From Myxococcus sp. (lineage in GTDB: Bacteria > Myxococcota > Myxococcia > Myxococcales > Myxococcaceae), in the NCBI GenBank assembly GCA_014879945.1, contig JACSRE010000162.1, positions 29,107 to 93,106 on the forward strand: a DNA stretch of 64,000 nucleotides. Direction: 5' to 3'. This document shows, piece by piece, positions 25,429 through 37,022 of this stretch. The position numbers and the translations under genes were made by a program. Each line of letters opens with the position of its first letter. Within the stretch, counting starts at the first letter, position 1. The notes below the pieces were generated by a model. The model ran no database searches and had not been told where the DNA came from. It worked only from the letters and a program-made list of their open reading frames with translations.

Positions 25429-26859
25429 TCAGGGCGCCCGCTCCAGCAGCGTGATGGGCCCCGCGCGCTCGACGGTGAGCCAGCGCCCCTCACCAAACGA
25501 GGGGGTCAAGACGCCGCCCTCGAACAGCACCAACCAGCGGGGGCCGCGGGCGGCGACCACCTCGAACGACGGGCTCCGGCGCCGCGCCAGTTGGGCCAGC
25601 GGGAGCCGCGACTCGAAGGCCAGCTGCAGGTCGTCGAAGCCCCGGGGGTCCACGTCCACCGCGATGACGTCGCCGGGCTGCGCGCGCGCGCGGAGCACCT
25701 TCGCCACCGCCCGCACCTCGTCGGGGTTGAGCGACAGGGCGCTCACCGCGCGAAACGAGTTCGCCCAGCGCCACGGCGCGCGGGCCGCGAATTCACCCAG
25801 CGGCAGCCACAGCAGCAGCGCCAGCGCGCTCGCCCTCGCCGCCCACCGCCAGCGGACCTCGAGCGCGGCGAGGCCGGCGCCGACAAAGACCACGAAGACC
25901 GACAGCTCCTTCATGGTGAAGCGGGACAGCGGCACGAAGGAGCCGAGCACCGCGCCGCGCAGCGAGAGCACCACGATGGGCACCACCGTCAACACCACCA
26001 GCCACCGCGCCGGCGTGCGCCACGCGCGAACCAGGGCCACGGCGCCGACCGCGGCCACCATGGGCGTGAACGTCACCGCCGCCGTGAGCGGCCAGAAGCC
26101 CAGCACGATGAAGCGGTAGGCCGGCTCGCCCCACAGCGCCAGCTCCGAGCGGAACCAGCCGCGGTGGTAGTCGTCGATGAGCCGCAGCGGCGAGAGCCAG
26201 TCGCCGGTGTCGACCAGGTGCCCCGCCAGCCACGCGACCGGAAACGACGCCGCGATGGCGCCGAAGACGAAGGCCCGGCCGAAGGAGCCCGTGCGCCACC
26301 ACACCAGGAGCGCCAGCAGCGGCACCCACAGCCACACGTCGTACCGGACGGCCGCGGCGAGCGTCAGCGACAGCCCGCCGAGCAAGAGCACCTGCCGCTC
26401 CCCGGTGCCGAAGGCCCGCGCGATGGCCGCGACCGCCACCAGGACCAACAGCCCGCTGAGCGCCTCGCTGGCCGCCGTCGTCGAGGCCTGGAGGTGGAGC
26501 GGCCAGAGCGCGAAGACGACGACGCTCCACCACGCCGCGCGCACGCCGACCAGCCGCTGGGCCAACGCGAACAGCGGCCACGCCGAGAGCGTTCCGACGA
26601 CGAGGCTCGAGAGCCGACCTGCGAGGTGCACGCTCCCCGTCAGCCACTCCACGAACGCCACCAGCACCAGGTGCAGCGGGCCGAACTGAAGGCAGCCCTG
26701 GGAAGAGGCGCCGATGAGGTGCGGGTGCTCGAGCCACGCGTGTGCGAGCCAGCTGCGCACCACCGCGTCACCGGCGACGTTCTCCGCGAAGGGAAAGAGA
26801 AGGAGCCTGGGCGCGGCCGCGAGCGCGAGCACCAGGAGCACCGTCTGCCGAGCCGTCAT
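25429..26859 (-). CDS. GT39/PMT-like multi-span membrane glycosyltransferase
   Basis: 476 residues with about ten membrane helices and an N-terminal loop NVAGDAVVRSWLAHAW whose acidic residue sits where the catalytic Asp of dolichol/undecaprenyl-phosphate-sugar-dependent GT-C enzymes lies. RYDVWLW is a family-like motif in the second loop. A soluble C-terminal part (about 390-476) follows. It likely transfers a lipid-linked sugar on the periplasmic side, but acceptor and sugar are unknown. Start ATG 26859 is chosen because upstream codons are Arg/His-rich and overlap the kinase gene, which ends 11 bases before. Confidence 0.7.
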   Translation of the reverse strand: MTARQTVLLVLALAAAPRLLLFPFAENVAGDAVVRSWLAHAWLEHPHLIGASSQGCLQFGPLHLVLVAFVEWLTGSVHLAGRLSSLVVGTLSAWPLFALAQRLVGVRAAWWSVVVFALWPLHLQASTTAASEALSGLLVLVAVAAIARAFGTGERQVLLLGGLSLTLAAAVRYDVWLWVPLLALLVWWRTGSFGRAFVFGAIAASFPVAWLAGHLVDTGDWLSPLRLIDDYHRGWFRSELALWGEPAYRFIVLGFWPLTAAVTFTPMVAAVGAVALVRAWRTPARWLVVLTVVPIVVLSLRGAVLGSFVPLSRFTMKELSVFVVFVGAGLAALEVRWRWAARASALALLLWLPLGEFAARAPWRWANSFRAVSALSLNPDEVRAVAKVLRARAQPGDVIAVDVDPRGFDDLQLAFESRLPLAQLARRRSPSFEVVAARGPRWLVLFEGGVLTPSFGEGRWLTVERAGPITLLERAP

Positions 26860-26870
26860 CGCAGCCGGCC

Positions 26871-29800
26871 TCACGTCGCCGGGAACCGCGCCATGGTGGC
26901 CTTGAGCGTGCGCAGCGCGGCGCGAACGTGCTCGCTGCGATCGGCTGGGCTGGGCGCGCCGCTGGGGTGCCGGTCGTCGGCGGGCCCTGCGCGGGTGGCG
27001 TGCTCGATGCGCTTGTTGACGCGCGTCTCGAGGGTGCGCGCCTGCGCCGGCGAGCGGGTGTGCACGATGTGCCCCCACTCGACCAGGCCCCGATAGACGT
27101 CCACCGCGTCGAGCAACCCCACGTCGTTCACCTCGGTCAGGCGCGCGGTCGCGTCGGCGATCAGCCCCTCGGCCTGCCCCAGGCGCCCGCGCAGCGCCTC
27201 CACCGCGGCCAGCCCCGCCAACGCCAGCCCCGCGTAGCGGGACTCCTCCAGCGCTTCGAGCACCTCGAGCGCGCTGGTGTAGTGGGCGGCCGCGGCGGGC
27301 AGCTCGATGAGCTCCTGGTGCAGCGCCCCCAGCGAGACGAGCGCGATGCCCTCGTGACGGCGCGCGCCGACCTCTCGGAGGATCTTCAGCGCCTGCTCGT
27401 ACTCGGCCAGCGCGGGCCCGGGCTGCTCCTGATCGCGGAAGAGGTCACCGAGGTTGATGCGTGAGATGCCCTCGGAGCGCCGGTTGCCGAGCTCGCGGTG
27501 AATCGCGAGCGCCTGGCTGTAGTTCGCGCGCGCCTGCTTGAGCAGCCCCATGGCCTGCTGGGTGACGCCCATGTTCGCCAGCGAGATGCCCTCGTAGCGG
27601 CGGTCGCCCACCTCGCGGTGAATCTCGATGGCGCGCTCGTACGACTCGAGCGCCTCGTTCTCGAGCCCCAGCTCGTTGAGGAGCGTCCCCTGGGTGGACA
27701 GGCAGCGGCCCTCCATGCGCCGGTCGCCAGCCTTCTTCAGGAGCGTCAGCCCCCTGGCGAAGTGCCGCCGGCTCTCGCCGCGGTGGCCGAGCAGCCGGTA
27801 GACGACGCCGAGGAACGACTCGATGCGGCCCTCGCGCGAGAGGTCGCCGAGGTCGCGCGAGAGGCGCCAGGCCTCTTCGAAGTCGAGCAGCGCCTCGGCG
27901 GGCTTTCCACGCGCGAGCCTCGCCTTCGCGCGCGCCTCGAGCCCCTCGGAGCGCCGCGCGGCGTCGTCGCCACACCTCTCGAGCGCGGCGTCGAGCATGG
28001 GCAGGTGGGGCTTGAAGGGCCCGCGCAGCGACAGCAGCGGGTCGAGCGCCAGCACCGCGTGGAGCGAGACGGACGACGGCGCCGGCTCGAGCAGCCCCCG
28101 CTGATAGACGCCCAGCAGGTTCTCGCGCTCCAGGTCGAGCCGCGACAGCTGCGCGGCGCTCGACTCGGCGCCGTCTGACAGCTTCGCGCCCAGCGAGAGG
28201 AAGTAGCGGGTGTGCCGCCGGGCGGCGTCGCCCTCGGCCTGCAGCTGGCCCAGCTTCTCCTTCGCGTACTCCCGAATGCTCTCGTAGAGCCCGAAGCGGG
28301 TCTGCGCCTCGTCGCCCAGTGGAAAGTACGCGCGCACCAGGGACTTGGCGCGCAACGTCATCAAGACGTTCAGCGTCGACGCCGCCGGGTCGAGGTGCTC
28401 GAGCCTGACGACCGCCTCGGCGGCCTCGGTGGTGAAGCCGCCGCTGAAGACCGAGAGCTGCCCGAGCATCGACTGCTCGGTCTGGCCCAGCGTCGTCCAC
28501 GACCAGTCGATGGCCCCGCGCAGCGTCGCCTGTCGGTCGGTCACACCCTTCTTGCCGACGAGCAGCTCGAACCGGCGCGGCAGGCGCTGCACCAGCTGGC
28601 CTGGGCTCAGCAGCGACATGCGGGCGGCCGCGAGCTCGATGGCCAGGGGCATGCCGTCGAGCTGACGCACGATCTCGGCGATGGCCTCTTCGTCGGCGGG
28701 GGTCGGCTCCCAGCCGGCGCGCACCGCGCGGGAGCGCTCGATGAACAGCTCGACCGCCTCGGCCGAGCGCACCGCCTCGTTGGGCCTGGGGGTGCGCAGC
28801 GGCGGCACCTCGTAGACGGTCTCGTGCGGCACGCGCAGGAGCTCGCGCGACGACACCATCACCCGCGCGTTGGGCGCGGCGCGCATCCACTTCTCGACGG
28901 TGTCGGGGGCGTGCTCGACGACCTGCTCGAAGTTGTCGAGCACCAGCAGCGTCTCGCCCTTCGACGCGATGACGTGGCCGAGCTGGGCGACGGCGTCTCC
29001 GGGCGACAGGGGCACGTCGAGCCCCCGTGACATGGCCGCGCAGATGCCGTCGACGTCGCGCGCTTCGGTCAGGTCGACGAACCACACCCCACCGCGAGGG
29101 CGCCCTCGCTCGTCGGCCGCTTGAAAGTGGCTCACCAGCTGGGTGCCGAACTGGAGCGACAGGCGCGTCTTGCCCGTGCCGCCCGGCCCGAGGAGCGTGA
29201 CCAGGCGCGTGCCCTGCCGGAAGAGCTGGTGCAGGTCGGCGAGCTCTGCGACACGGCCGACGAAGCTGGTCGCCTGGGGGCCGATGTTGGTGGGGCGCTG
29301 CGAGAGCTGGCCCAGCAGCTTCTTGGTCTCTTCGATGCGCTCACTCGAGACGTTGGCGCGCAGGCGGTCGGAGCGGGTCAGCGGGCTCTGCGAGACGACC
29401 GCGCCCTCGTGCGAAAGGTCGTCGCCCTCGATGACGGTCTGCTCTTCGGCGCCTTCGCTCGGCGCCGAGTCGACGTGGAGCTCGAACAGCCCTGAGTCGT
29501 CGAGCCCGGGAATGTCGTCGTACTCGCGGAACCACCGCTGAAAGTCGAAGGGCTCGAGGCCGGCGCACACCACGGCGAGGGCGTCGTGCAGCTCGCGCGC
29601 CGACTGGTAGCGCTCGCTGGGCCCCTTCCGCAGCGCCTTCATCACGATGCGCTCGAGCGCCGGCGGGCAGTCGAGGCGCCGCTCCGTCACCAAGGGCACC
29701 TCGCACGCGCGCACGGCCTTCACCGTCATCGCGTCGGTCTTCCCGCGGAACAGGTAGCTGCCGGTGAGCGCCTCCCACATCACGATGCCGAGCGCGAAGA

Positions 29801-30449
29801 CGTCGGTGCGACCGTCGACCGCCTTGGCGCTCGCCTGCTCCGGCGCCATGTAGGGGAACTTGCCCTTCAAGATGCCGGTGGCGGTGTGCATCGACTTGTT
29901 CGCCGCCTTGGCGACGCCGAAGTCGATCAGCTTCACCGTGCCGTCGGGCGTGACGAGGATGTTGTGGGGCGAGACGTCGCGATGGACGATGCGCAGGCTC
30001 CGGCCCTGGGCGTCGGTGGCCGCGTGCGCGTGCTCGAGGGCGGCGGCGATCTGCAGCGCCATCTTCGCCACCACCTGCACCGGAATCGGGTGCTCGACGT
30101 CGCGGGCGCGCTTGAGCAGCTCGCGCAGGTCCTTCCCCGGCACGTACTCCATGGCCACGAACCAGGTGCCGTCGACCTCGTTGAACTCGGTGATGCGCGC
30201 GATGTTGGGGTGCACCAGCCGCGAGGCGATGCGCGTCTCGTCGAGAAAGAGCCTGAGGAAGCGCGGGTTCTCGGTGAGGTGCGGGAGAATTCGCTTCAGG
30301 GTGACGAGCTCGCCGCCCCGCTGCTTGGCCAGAAACACCTCGCCCATGCCGCCGGCTCCGAGGCGCTTGAGCAGCGAGAAGTGGCCGAAGGTCTCCAACG
30401 CAGGGCGCACGCTACCGGAAACAGCCGTGATTCCAGACGTTTTCCCCAC
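26871..30449 (-). CDS. Ser/Thr protein kinase - STAND ATPase - TPR regulator
   Basis: 1192 residues. An active-looking Hanks kinase fills about 20-295 (GAGGMG 31-36, Lys52, HRDVSPHN 156-163, DFG 176-178, APE 202-204). A STAND/AfsR-type NTPase follows with Walker A GPGGTGKT 421-428, Walker B LLVLD 501-505 and LPLRLELAAAR-like MPLAIELAAARM. Residues about 860-1130 are TPRs of the GDRRxEG type (GDRRYEGISLANMGVTQQAM, GNRRSEGISRINLGDLF). HRDVS replaces the usual HRDLK, a known variant of myxobacterial kinases. It is a one-protein signal integrator; ATP-driven oligomerisation is expected. It is divergent from the papain-like gene. Confidence 0.92.
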   Translation of the reverse strand: MGKTSGITAVSGSVRPALETFGHFSLLKRLGAGGMGEVFLAKQRGGELVTLKRILPHLTENPRFLRLFLDETRIASRLVHPNIARITEFNEVDGTWFVAMEYVPGKDLRELLKRARDVEHPIPVQVVAKMALQIAAALEHAHAATDAQGRSLRIVHRDVSPHNILVTPDGTVKLIDFGVAKAANKSMHTATGILKGKFPYMAPEQASAKAVDGRTDVFALGIVMWEALTGSYLFRGKTDAMTVKAVRACEVPLVTERRLDCPPALERIVMKALRKGPSERYQSARELHDALAVVCAGLEPFDFQRWFREYDDIPGLDDSGLFELHVDSAPSEGAEEQTVIEGDDLSHEGAVVSQSPLTRSDRLRANVSSERIEETKKLLGQLSQRPTNIGPQATSFVGRVAELADLHQLFRQGTRLVTLLGPGGTGKTRLSLQFGTQLVSHFQAADERGRPRGGVWFVDLTEARDVDGICAAMSRGLDVPLSPGDAVAQLGHVIASKGETLLVLDNFEQVVEHAPDTVEKWMRAAPNARVMVSSRELLRVPHETVYEVPPLRTPRPNEAVRSAEAVELFIERSRAVRAGWEPTPADEEAIAEIVRQLDGMPLAIELAAARMSLLSPGQLVQRLPRRFELLVGKKGVTDRQATLRGAIDWSWTTLGQTEQSMLGQLSVFSGGFTTEAAEAVVRLEHLDPAASTLNVLMTLRAKSLVRAYFPLGDEAQTRFGLYESIREYAKEKLGQLQAEGDAARRHTRYFLSLGAKLSDGAESSAAQLSRLDLERENLLGVYQRGLLEPAPSSVSLHAVLALDPLLSLRGPFKPHLPMLDAALERCGDDAARRSEGLEARAKARLARGKPAEALLDFEEAWRLSRDLGDLSREGRIESFLGVVYRLLGHRGESRRHFARGLTLLKKAGDRRMEGRCLSTQGTLLNELGLENEALESYERAIEIHREVGDRRYEGISLANMGVTQQAMGLLKQARANYSQALAIHRELGNRRSEGISRINLGDLFRDQEQPGPALAEYEQALKILREVGARRHEGIALVSLGALHQELIELPAAAAHYTSALEVLEALEESRYAGLALAGLAAVEALRGRLGQAEGLIADATARLTEVNDVGLLDAVDVYRGLVEWGHIVHTRSPAQARTLETRVNKRIEHATRAGPADDRHPSGAPSPADRSEHVRAALRTLKATMARFPAT

Positions 30450-30485
30450 GCAACCTGCACCCCCAAGCGTGCGACAATGTGGGCA
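30450..30485 (+). promoter_or_regulatory. Two-part promoter-like motif at the papain-like gene
   Basis: GCAACC at 30450-30455, then 17 bases, then GACAATGTGGGCA at 30473-30485. It matches the motif upstream of the calpain-like gene at 1041-1075 with one mismatch in the 13-base right half. Here the right half runs into the ATG at 30485, so a transcript from this site would have almost no leader. Confidence 0.45.
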
Positions 30486-31984
30486 TGCCCTACCGCGTTC
30501 GTGGGAACTTCAACCTGCCTCCCGTCGTCACCACGCCCGTCAACCAGCCGGTGACGACGCCGGTCGTCGACCCGAACGCGCCCAAGAACCTCTCCATCGA
30601 CCCCGGCACCTTCAAGCCGCTCGCGCCCAAGCCCGAGAGCAGCTTCGAGAGCATTCGCAGCACCATCAAGCGCACCGGCACCGACGACGACTCGTTGGGC
30701 GGCGGGGCGGTGCTCAAGCAGAAGGGCATCTACGACGCGGTGAACGACGGCGTGGTGGGGCCCGATCGCGACGCCGACCGCCTCGCGCTGCGCGACGCCA
30801 TCTGGGACCGCCTCGAGACGCCGTCGTACCTGCGCGAGTCGGCGCCGGCGCAAGCGGTGGACGGCAAGAAGCTCGCGGCGTCGTTGTCGGCGACGACCTC
30901 GAGCAAGCAGGCCGCGACGCTGACGAAGCTGGCGCAGACGAAGCCCGAGGTGGGCGCGCGCCTGGCCTCGCTCCTGGAGCACACCAGCGCGCTGCCTGGC
31001 GCGACGAGGGCTTCGCTCCTGCAGACCCTCGCCACCGACCCGGGCGGCGTGGCGGGCGCCGTCACCGCGGGCATCGCGGGCTCGAAGGCCTTCTCGAGCT
31101 TGAACGCCGAGCAGCAGGCGCAGCTGGCGACGGTGCTCGCGCGCCTCGACGAGAAGGGCCTGAAGGTGCTGGGCGCGCTCGTCGAGAACGTGCCCGAGGC
31201 GCTGACGGAGCACGACACCGCCGGGGGCACGCTGCTGTCGAACCTCTCGACCCTCGCGGCGCAGCCCCTCAACGCCACCCTCACCGGCCACACCACCACC
31301 GAGGAGCTGCTCTCGAGCGTGCTGGCCGACGTGATGAACCCCAACCGCGTCGAGCAGGGCACCGCCTCCACCTGCACCGTGGCCTCGATGCAGTTCGAGT
31401 TGGTGGCTGACGAGCCGGCCGAGTACGCGCGGCTGATGGCGGGGCTCTCGGGCCCCAAGGGCTCGGTGGCCATGCGCGGCGGCGGCGTGCTGCGCATCGG
31501 CCCCGGTGATGCCGATGAGCGCGCGCGCGAAGGCCGCTCGGTCAGCCAGACGCTCTTCCAGTCGGCGGCCATGGAGTACGCGAACGGCCGCTTCTCGAAC
31601 TACGACCCGGTGCTCGGGGTGTCGGTGAACACCCGCACCGGCGAAGAGCGCATGGGCCTCAAGCCCGACAACCAGCAGGCGCTCCTCGAGAAGCTCTTCG
31701 GCGTGAACTACTCGATCAACCGGCTCTTCACCGAGAAGGAAGCGGCGGGCGCGCTGGCGAAGCTGGTCGGCTGGGACTCGCGCGGCTATCGCAACCGGCC
31801 CATCGTGGTGGACATCGACCAGGGCAAGTTCAACCACGCGGTGACGCTCGAGTCGGTCACCAAAGAGAAGGTCGTCTTCCGCGACCCGTACGGCGTGCTG
31901 CGCTCGATGTCGGCCAGCGCCTTCCCCAGGGTGGCGGTCGCGCTGCACATGCCGATGGACGTGAAGCGAGACGGCGTCGGCTGA
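30485..31984 (+). CDS. Candidate papain-fold (clan CA) cysteine peptidase
   Basis: 499 residues, no signal peptide and no family I can name. A Pro-rich N-terminus and a helical middle (about 120-280) precede a C-terminal domain with the clan CA triad pattern: EQGTASTCTVASMQ has Gln291 six residues before Cys297, FNHAVTLESV gives His451, and FRDPYG gives Asp467. The same order and spacing (Q-x5-C, then H, then N/D with P) occur in the calpain-like protein at 1.1 kb. ATG 30485 is taken; GTG 30479 is possible. It is followed ten bases later by the solute-binding gene. Peptidase activity is inferred. Confidence 0.6.
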   Translation: MPYRVRGNFNLPPVVTTPVNQPVTTPVVDPNAPKNLSIDPGTFKPLAPKPESSFESIRSTIKRTGTDDDSLGGGAVLKQKGIYDAVNDGVVGPDRDADRLALRDAIWDRLETPSYLRESAPAQAVDGKKLAASLSATTSSKQAATLTKLAQTKPEVGARLASLLEHTSALPGATRASLLQTLATDPGGVAGAVTAGIAGSKAFSSLNAEQQAQLATVLARLDEKGLKVLGALVENVPEALTEHDTAGGTLLSNLSTLAAQPLNATLTGHTTTEELLSSVLADVMNPNRVEQGTASTCTVASMQFELVADEPAEYARLMAGLSGPKGSVAMRGGGVLRIGPGDADERAREGRSVSQTLFQSAAMEYANGRFSNYDPVLGVSVNTRTGEERMGLKPDNQQALLEKLFGVNYSINRLFTEKEAAGALAKLVGWDSRGYRNRPIVVDIDQGKFNHAVTLESVTKEKVVFRDPYGVLRSMSASAFPRVAVALHMPMDVKRDGVG

Positions 31985-31994
31985 CCGCGCCCTC

Positions 31995-33641
31995 GTGGTG
32001 AGGCGCGACCTCTTCATTCTGCTCGCGCTGCTGCTGGTGACGTCGTGTCAGCGCTGCCGCGGCGCGCACCAGGCCGACGCAGGCGCGCCGCTCTCGACCG
32101 CGTGGCTGGAGGGCCGGGTCGAGCCCGAGGCGCTGGAGCCTCGCCGCGGCGGAGCGCTCACCGTTCGCGCCATGGTGGAGCCGGCGACGCTCAACGGCCT
32201 CGAGGGGGCCACCTCGCGCGAGACGTGGACGCTGCGCATCACCCGCAACCTCGTCACCGAGTCGTTGATCGCCATCGATCCTTCGACGCTCGCGCTGGTG
32301 CCGCAGCTCGCCGAGCGCTGGAGCGACTCGCAGGACCACCGCACCACGACCTTCCACCTGCGCCGCGACGCGAAGTTCCACGACGGCACGCCCTTCACCG
32401 CCCGCGACGTCCTCGCCACCTTCGCGGCGGTGATGGACACCAGCCGGCCGACCGGCGCCGTGCGGCAGGACTTCGGGGCGCTCGAGGCGTTCGAGGCGCC
32501 TGACGACTTCACCGTGGTGCTCCGGTGGCGGGCGCCCTCGCCCTTCGCGCTGCGGCAGGTGGCCAAGCTGCCGATGCTCTCGGCGGCGCAGCTGGCCGGC
32601 GACTGGAGGGCGCTGGCGAAGGCGCCCCTGGGCACCGGGCCCTACCGCGTCGAGGGCTGGGACAAGGGCGCGCAGGTGACGCTCGCGCGGGTCGGCGACG
32701 CCTCTCTCGACCGCATCGTGTTTCGCTTCGTGAAGGACCACACCCTCGCGGCCAGCATGTTGGAGCGCGGCGAGTTCGACCTGATGACGACGGTGCAGCC
32801 GACGTTGTGGCGGGCGCTCGAGGCACCGACGACGCAGAACGCCTGGGCGCAGCGGGGCTATCGGCGGCTGGTCTCGGTGGACAACAGCTACTCGTACGTC
32901 GCGTGGAACCAGGCGCGGCCCGTCTTCGCCGACCTGCAGGTGCGGCGCGGGCTGGCCCACCTCTACCCCTCGGAGCTGATCGCCCGCAGCGTCGATCTCG
33001 GCCTCGAGCCGCCCACCACCTGCCCGTACTGGGTGCTGGGGCCGCAGTGCGCGCCCGACGTGCAGCCGCTGCCCTTCTCGATCGACGCGGCGCGCGCGCT
33101 CTTTCAAGACGCCGGCTTCATCGACGCCGACGGTGACGGGGTGCGTGAGCGCGACGGGGTGCCGCTGCGCTTCTCGTTCCTGGTGCCCTCGAGCTCGGTG
33201 CGGCTGGGCAAGGTGGTGCCGCTGCTGCAGGAGCAGGCCAGGCAGGCGGGCGCCGAGCTCGTCATCGAGCAGGTCGACGTCGCGACCTTGAGCGCGCGCG
33301 TCAACGCCCGAGACTTCGACGTGGTGTCGCGGGTGTGGACCGAGTCGGATCTCGAGAGCGATCAGTTCGGCACCTTCCACTCGTCGGCGCGCGACGGCGG
33401 CAGCAACTTCGTCGGGTACGCCAGCGCAGAGGCCGACCGGCTGATGGAGGCCATTCGCAGCGAGTGGGACGAGCCCAGGCGCCGCGAGCTCGAGCGCGCG
33501 CTCCACCGCCGGCTCTACGCCGACCAGCCGTACCTGTTCATGACGTCACGACGTTCGCTCGACCTGGCCAGGCGCCGCGTGCACGGGCTGGCGCCTTCGC
33601 TCATCTGGTACGACCTGCGCCGTGTGTGGGTCGACGACTGA
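31995..33641 (+). CDS. ABC transporter family-5 solute-binding lipoprotein (oligopeptide type)
   Basis: 548 residues. Lipoprotein signal MVRRDLFILLALLLVTSC (Cys18) and the SBP_bac_5 fold: RRGGALTVRAMVEPATLN, LVPQLAERWSDSQDHRTTTF, LRRDAKFHDGTPFTARDVL and GTGPYRVEGW are family signatures. Such proteins bind peptides, nickel or opines for an ABC importer. No permease or ATPase gene is adjacent, so the partner is elsewhere. GTG 31995 is the start. The pairing with a candidate peptidase ten bases upstream suggests peptide capture, as inference. Confidence 0.9.
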   Translation: MVRRDLFILLALLLVTSCQRCRGAHQADAGAPLSTAWLEGRVEPEALEPRRGGALTVRAMVEPATLNGLEGATSRETWTLRITRNLVTESLIAIDPSTLALVPQLAERWSDSQDHRTTTFHLRRDAKFHDGTPFTARDVLATFAAVMDTSRPTGAVRQDFGALEAFEAPDDFTVVLRWRAPSPFALRQVAKLPMLSAAQLAGDWRALAKAPLGTGPYRVEGWDKGAQVTLARVGDASLDRIVFRFVKDHTLAASMLERGEFDLMTTVQPTLWRALEAPTTQNAWAQRGYRRLVSVDNSYSYVAWNQARPVFADLQVRRGLAHLYPSELIARSVDLGLEPPTTCPYWVLGPQCAPDVQPLPFSIDAARALFQDAGFIDADGDGVRERDGVPLRFSFLVPSSSVRLGKVVPLLQEQARQAGAELVIEQVDVATLSARVNARDFDVVSRVWTESDLESDQFGTFHSSARDGGSNFVGYASAEADRLMEAIRSEWDEPRRRELERALHRRLYADQPYLFMTSRRSLDLARRRVHGLAPSLIWYDLRRVWVDD

Positions 33642-33661
33642 CAAGGGCCCGCTGTCAAGTC
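33636..33661 (+). terminator. Terminator-like hairpin after the solute-binding gene
   Basis: GACTGACA (33636-33643) pairs with TGTCAAGTC (33653-33661) with one bulged A and a 9-base loop. It overlaps the stop codon and lacks a T tract, so termination is uncertain. Confidence 0.3.
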
Positions 33662-33847
33662 GCCGCCCCCATTCGGTCCGGTCAAGCCCGGTCGAGGGCA
33701 TGCGCGCTCGAGGCGGTGTGACATACTCGCGGTGACGTCGCTGGCCCTGAGCAGCACTTTGAATCCGCGGTCCGAGTCCGCGGCGGGGGCAGACGCCGGT
33801 TTCCTGGCCACGAACCCTCACCCTTTCTTCGAGGATTGAAGGACACC

Positions 33848-35905
<2,058 letters not shown>

Positions 35906-35908
35906 CAC

Positions 35909-37018
35909 GTGGGGCTGCGCATCGACCAGGACCACACGCGCTTCAAGGCGATCGTCCGCGGGAAGATCAAACAGAACCTGCGCAAGTACGTGCAGCAGGG
36001 CGAGATGCTCGGCAAGAAGGGCAAGGAGTTCATCTCCATTCCCGTGCCGTTCATCGACGTGCCCCGCTTCAAGCACGGCTCGCGACAGGGCGGCGTGGGT
36101 CAAGGCGACGGCGACCCTGGCGATGCCATCGGCCAGGGTCAGCCGCAGCCCGGCGACGGCAGCGGCAAGGCGGGTGAAGGCGAAGGCCAGCACGTGCTCG
36201 AGGTGGACGTCAGCCTCGAGGAGCTCGCGCAGATCTTGAGCGAAGAGCTGCAGCTGCCCAACATCGAGAACAAGGGCAACGACAAGATCGTCACCAGCCG
36301 CATCAAGTACACCGGCATCAACACCGTAGGGCCGCAGTCGCTGCGGCACTTCAAGCGCACCTTCAAAGAGGCGCTCAAGCGGCAGATCGCCACCGGCACC
36401 TACGACCCGAACAACCCGGTCATCGTGCCCCGCAAGCAGGACCAGCGGTACCGCACCTACCGCATGGAGAGCCTGCCGCAGACCAACGCCGTCATCATCT
36501 ACATGATGGACGTGTCGGGCTCGATGGGTGACGAGCAGAAGGAGATCGTGCGCATCGAGAGCTTCTGGCTCGATACGTGGCTGCGCAATCAATACAAAGG
36601 CCTCGAGACGCGCTTCATCATTCACGACGCGGTGGCGCGCGAGGTCGATCGCGAGACGTTCTTCCACACGCGGGAGTCGGGCGGCACGATGATCTCGAGC
36701 GCCTACAAGCTGTGCCGCGACATCATCAAGGCCGACTACCCGGCGGCGAGCTGGAACATCTACCCGTTCCACTTCTCTGACGGCGACAACTGGTCGGCCG
36801 ACGACACCCGCTCCTGCATCGAGCTGCTCAAGGGCGACATCCTCCCCGACGTGAACCAGTTCGCGTACGGGCAGGTCGAGTCACCCTACGGCTCGGGCCA
36901 GTTCATCAAGGACCTGCGCGAGCACCTGGGCGATCACGCGAAGGTCGCCTTGAGCGAGGTGGCCGACAAAGACGCCATCTACGGCTCCATCAAAGACTTC
37001 CTCGGGAAGGGTCGCTGA
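35909..37018 (+). CDS. yeaH: YeaH/YhbH (DUF444) VWA-domain protein
   Basis: 369 residues of the UPF0229 family. The N-terminus ([14 protein letters not shown]) is conserved, a Gly/Asp/Gln-rich disordered linker spans about 60-95, and the von Willebrand A domain has the MIDAS motif DVSGSMG at 201-207 with later Thr/Asp ([11 protein letters not shown] and [12 protein letters not shown]). Members work with PrkA; the VWA domain probably binds a partner through a metal. GTG 35909 is the start. It sits in the middle of a three-gene unit. Confidence 0.94.
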   Translation: MGLRIDQDHTRFKAIVRGKIKQNLRKYVQQGEMLGKKGKEFISIPVPFIDVPRFKHGSRQGGVGQGDGDPGDAIGQGQPQPGDGSGKAGEGEGQHVLEVDVSLEELAQILSEELQLPNIENKGNDKIVTSRIKYTGINTVGPQSLRHFKRTFKEALKRQIATGTYDPNNPVIVPRKQDQRYRTYRMESLPQTNAVIIYMMDVSGSMGDEQKEIVRIESFWLDTWLRNQYKGLETRFIIHDAVAREVDRETFFHTRESGGTMISSAYKLCRDIIKADYPAASWNIYPFHFSDGDNWSADDTRSCIELLKGDILPDVNQFAYGQVESPYGSGQFIKDLREHLGDHAKVALSEVADKDAIYGSIKDFLGKGR

Positions 37019-37022
37019 CGCC

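Noticed and set aside
33731..33760. Sigma-54-like site before prkA (TGGCCCTGAGCAGCAC)
   Set aside because: GG and GC are nine bases apart rather than ten and there is no TTGC, so it does not fit.
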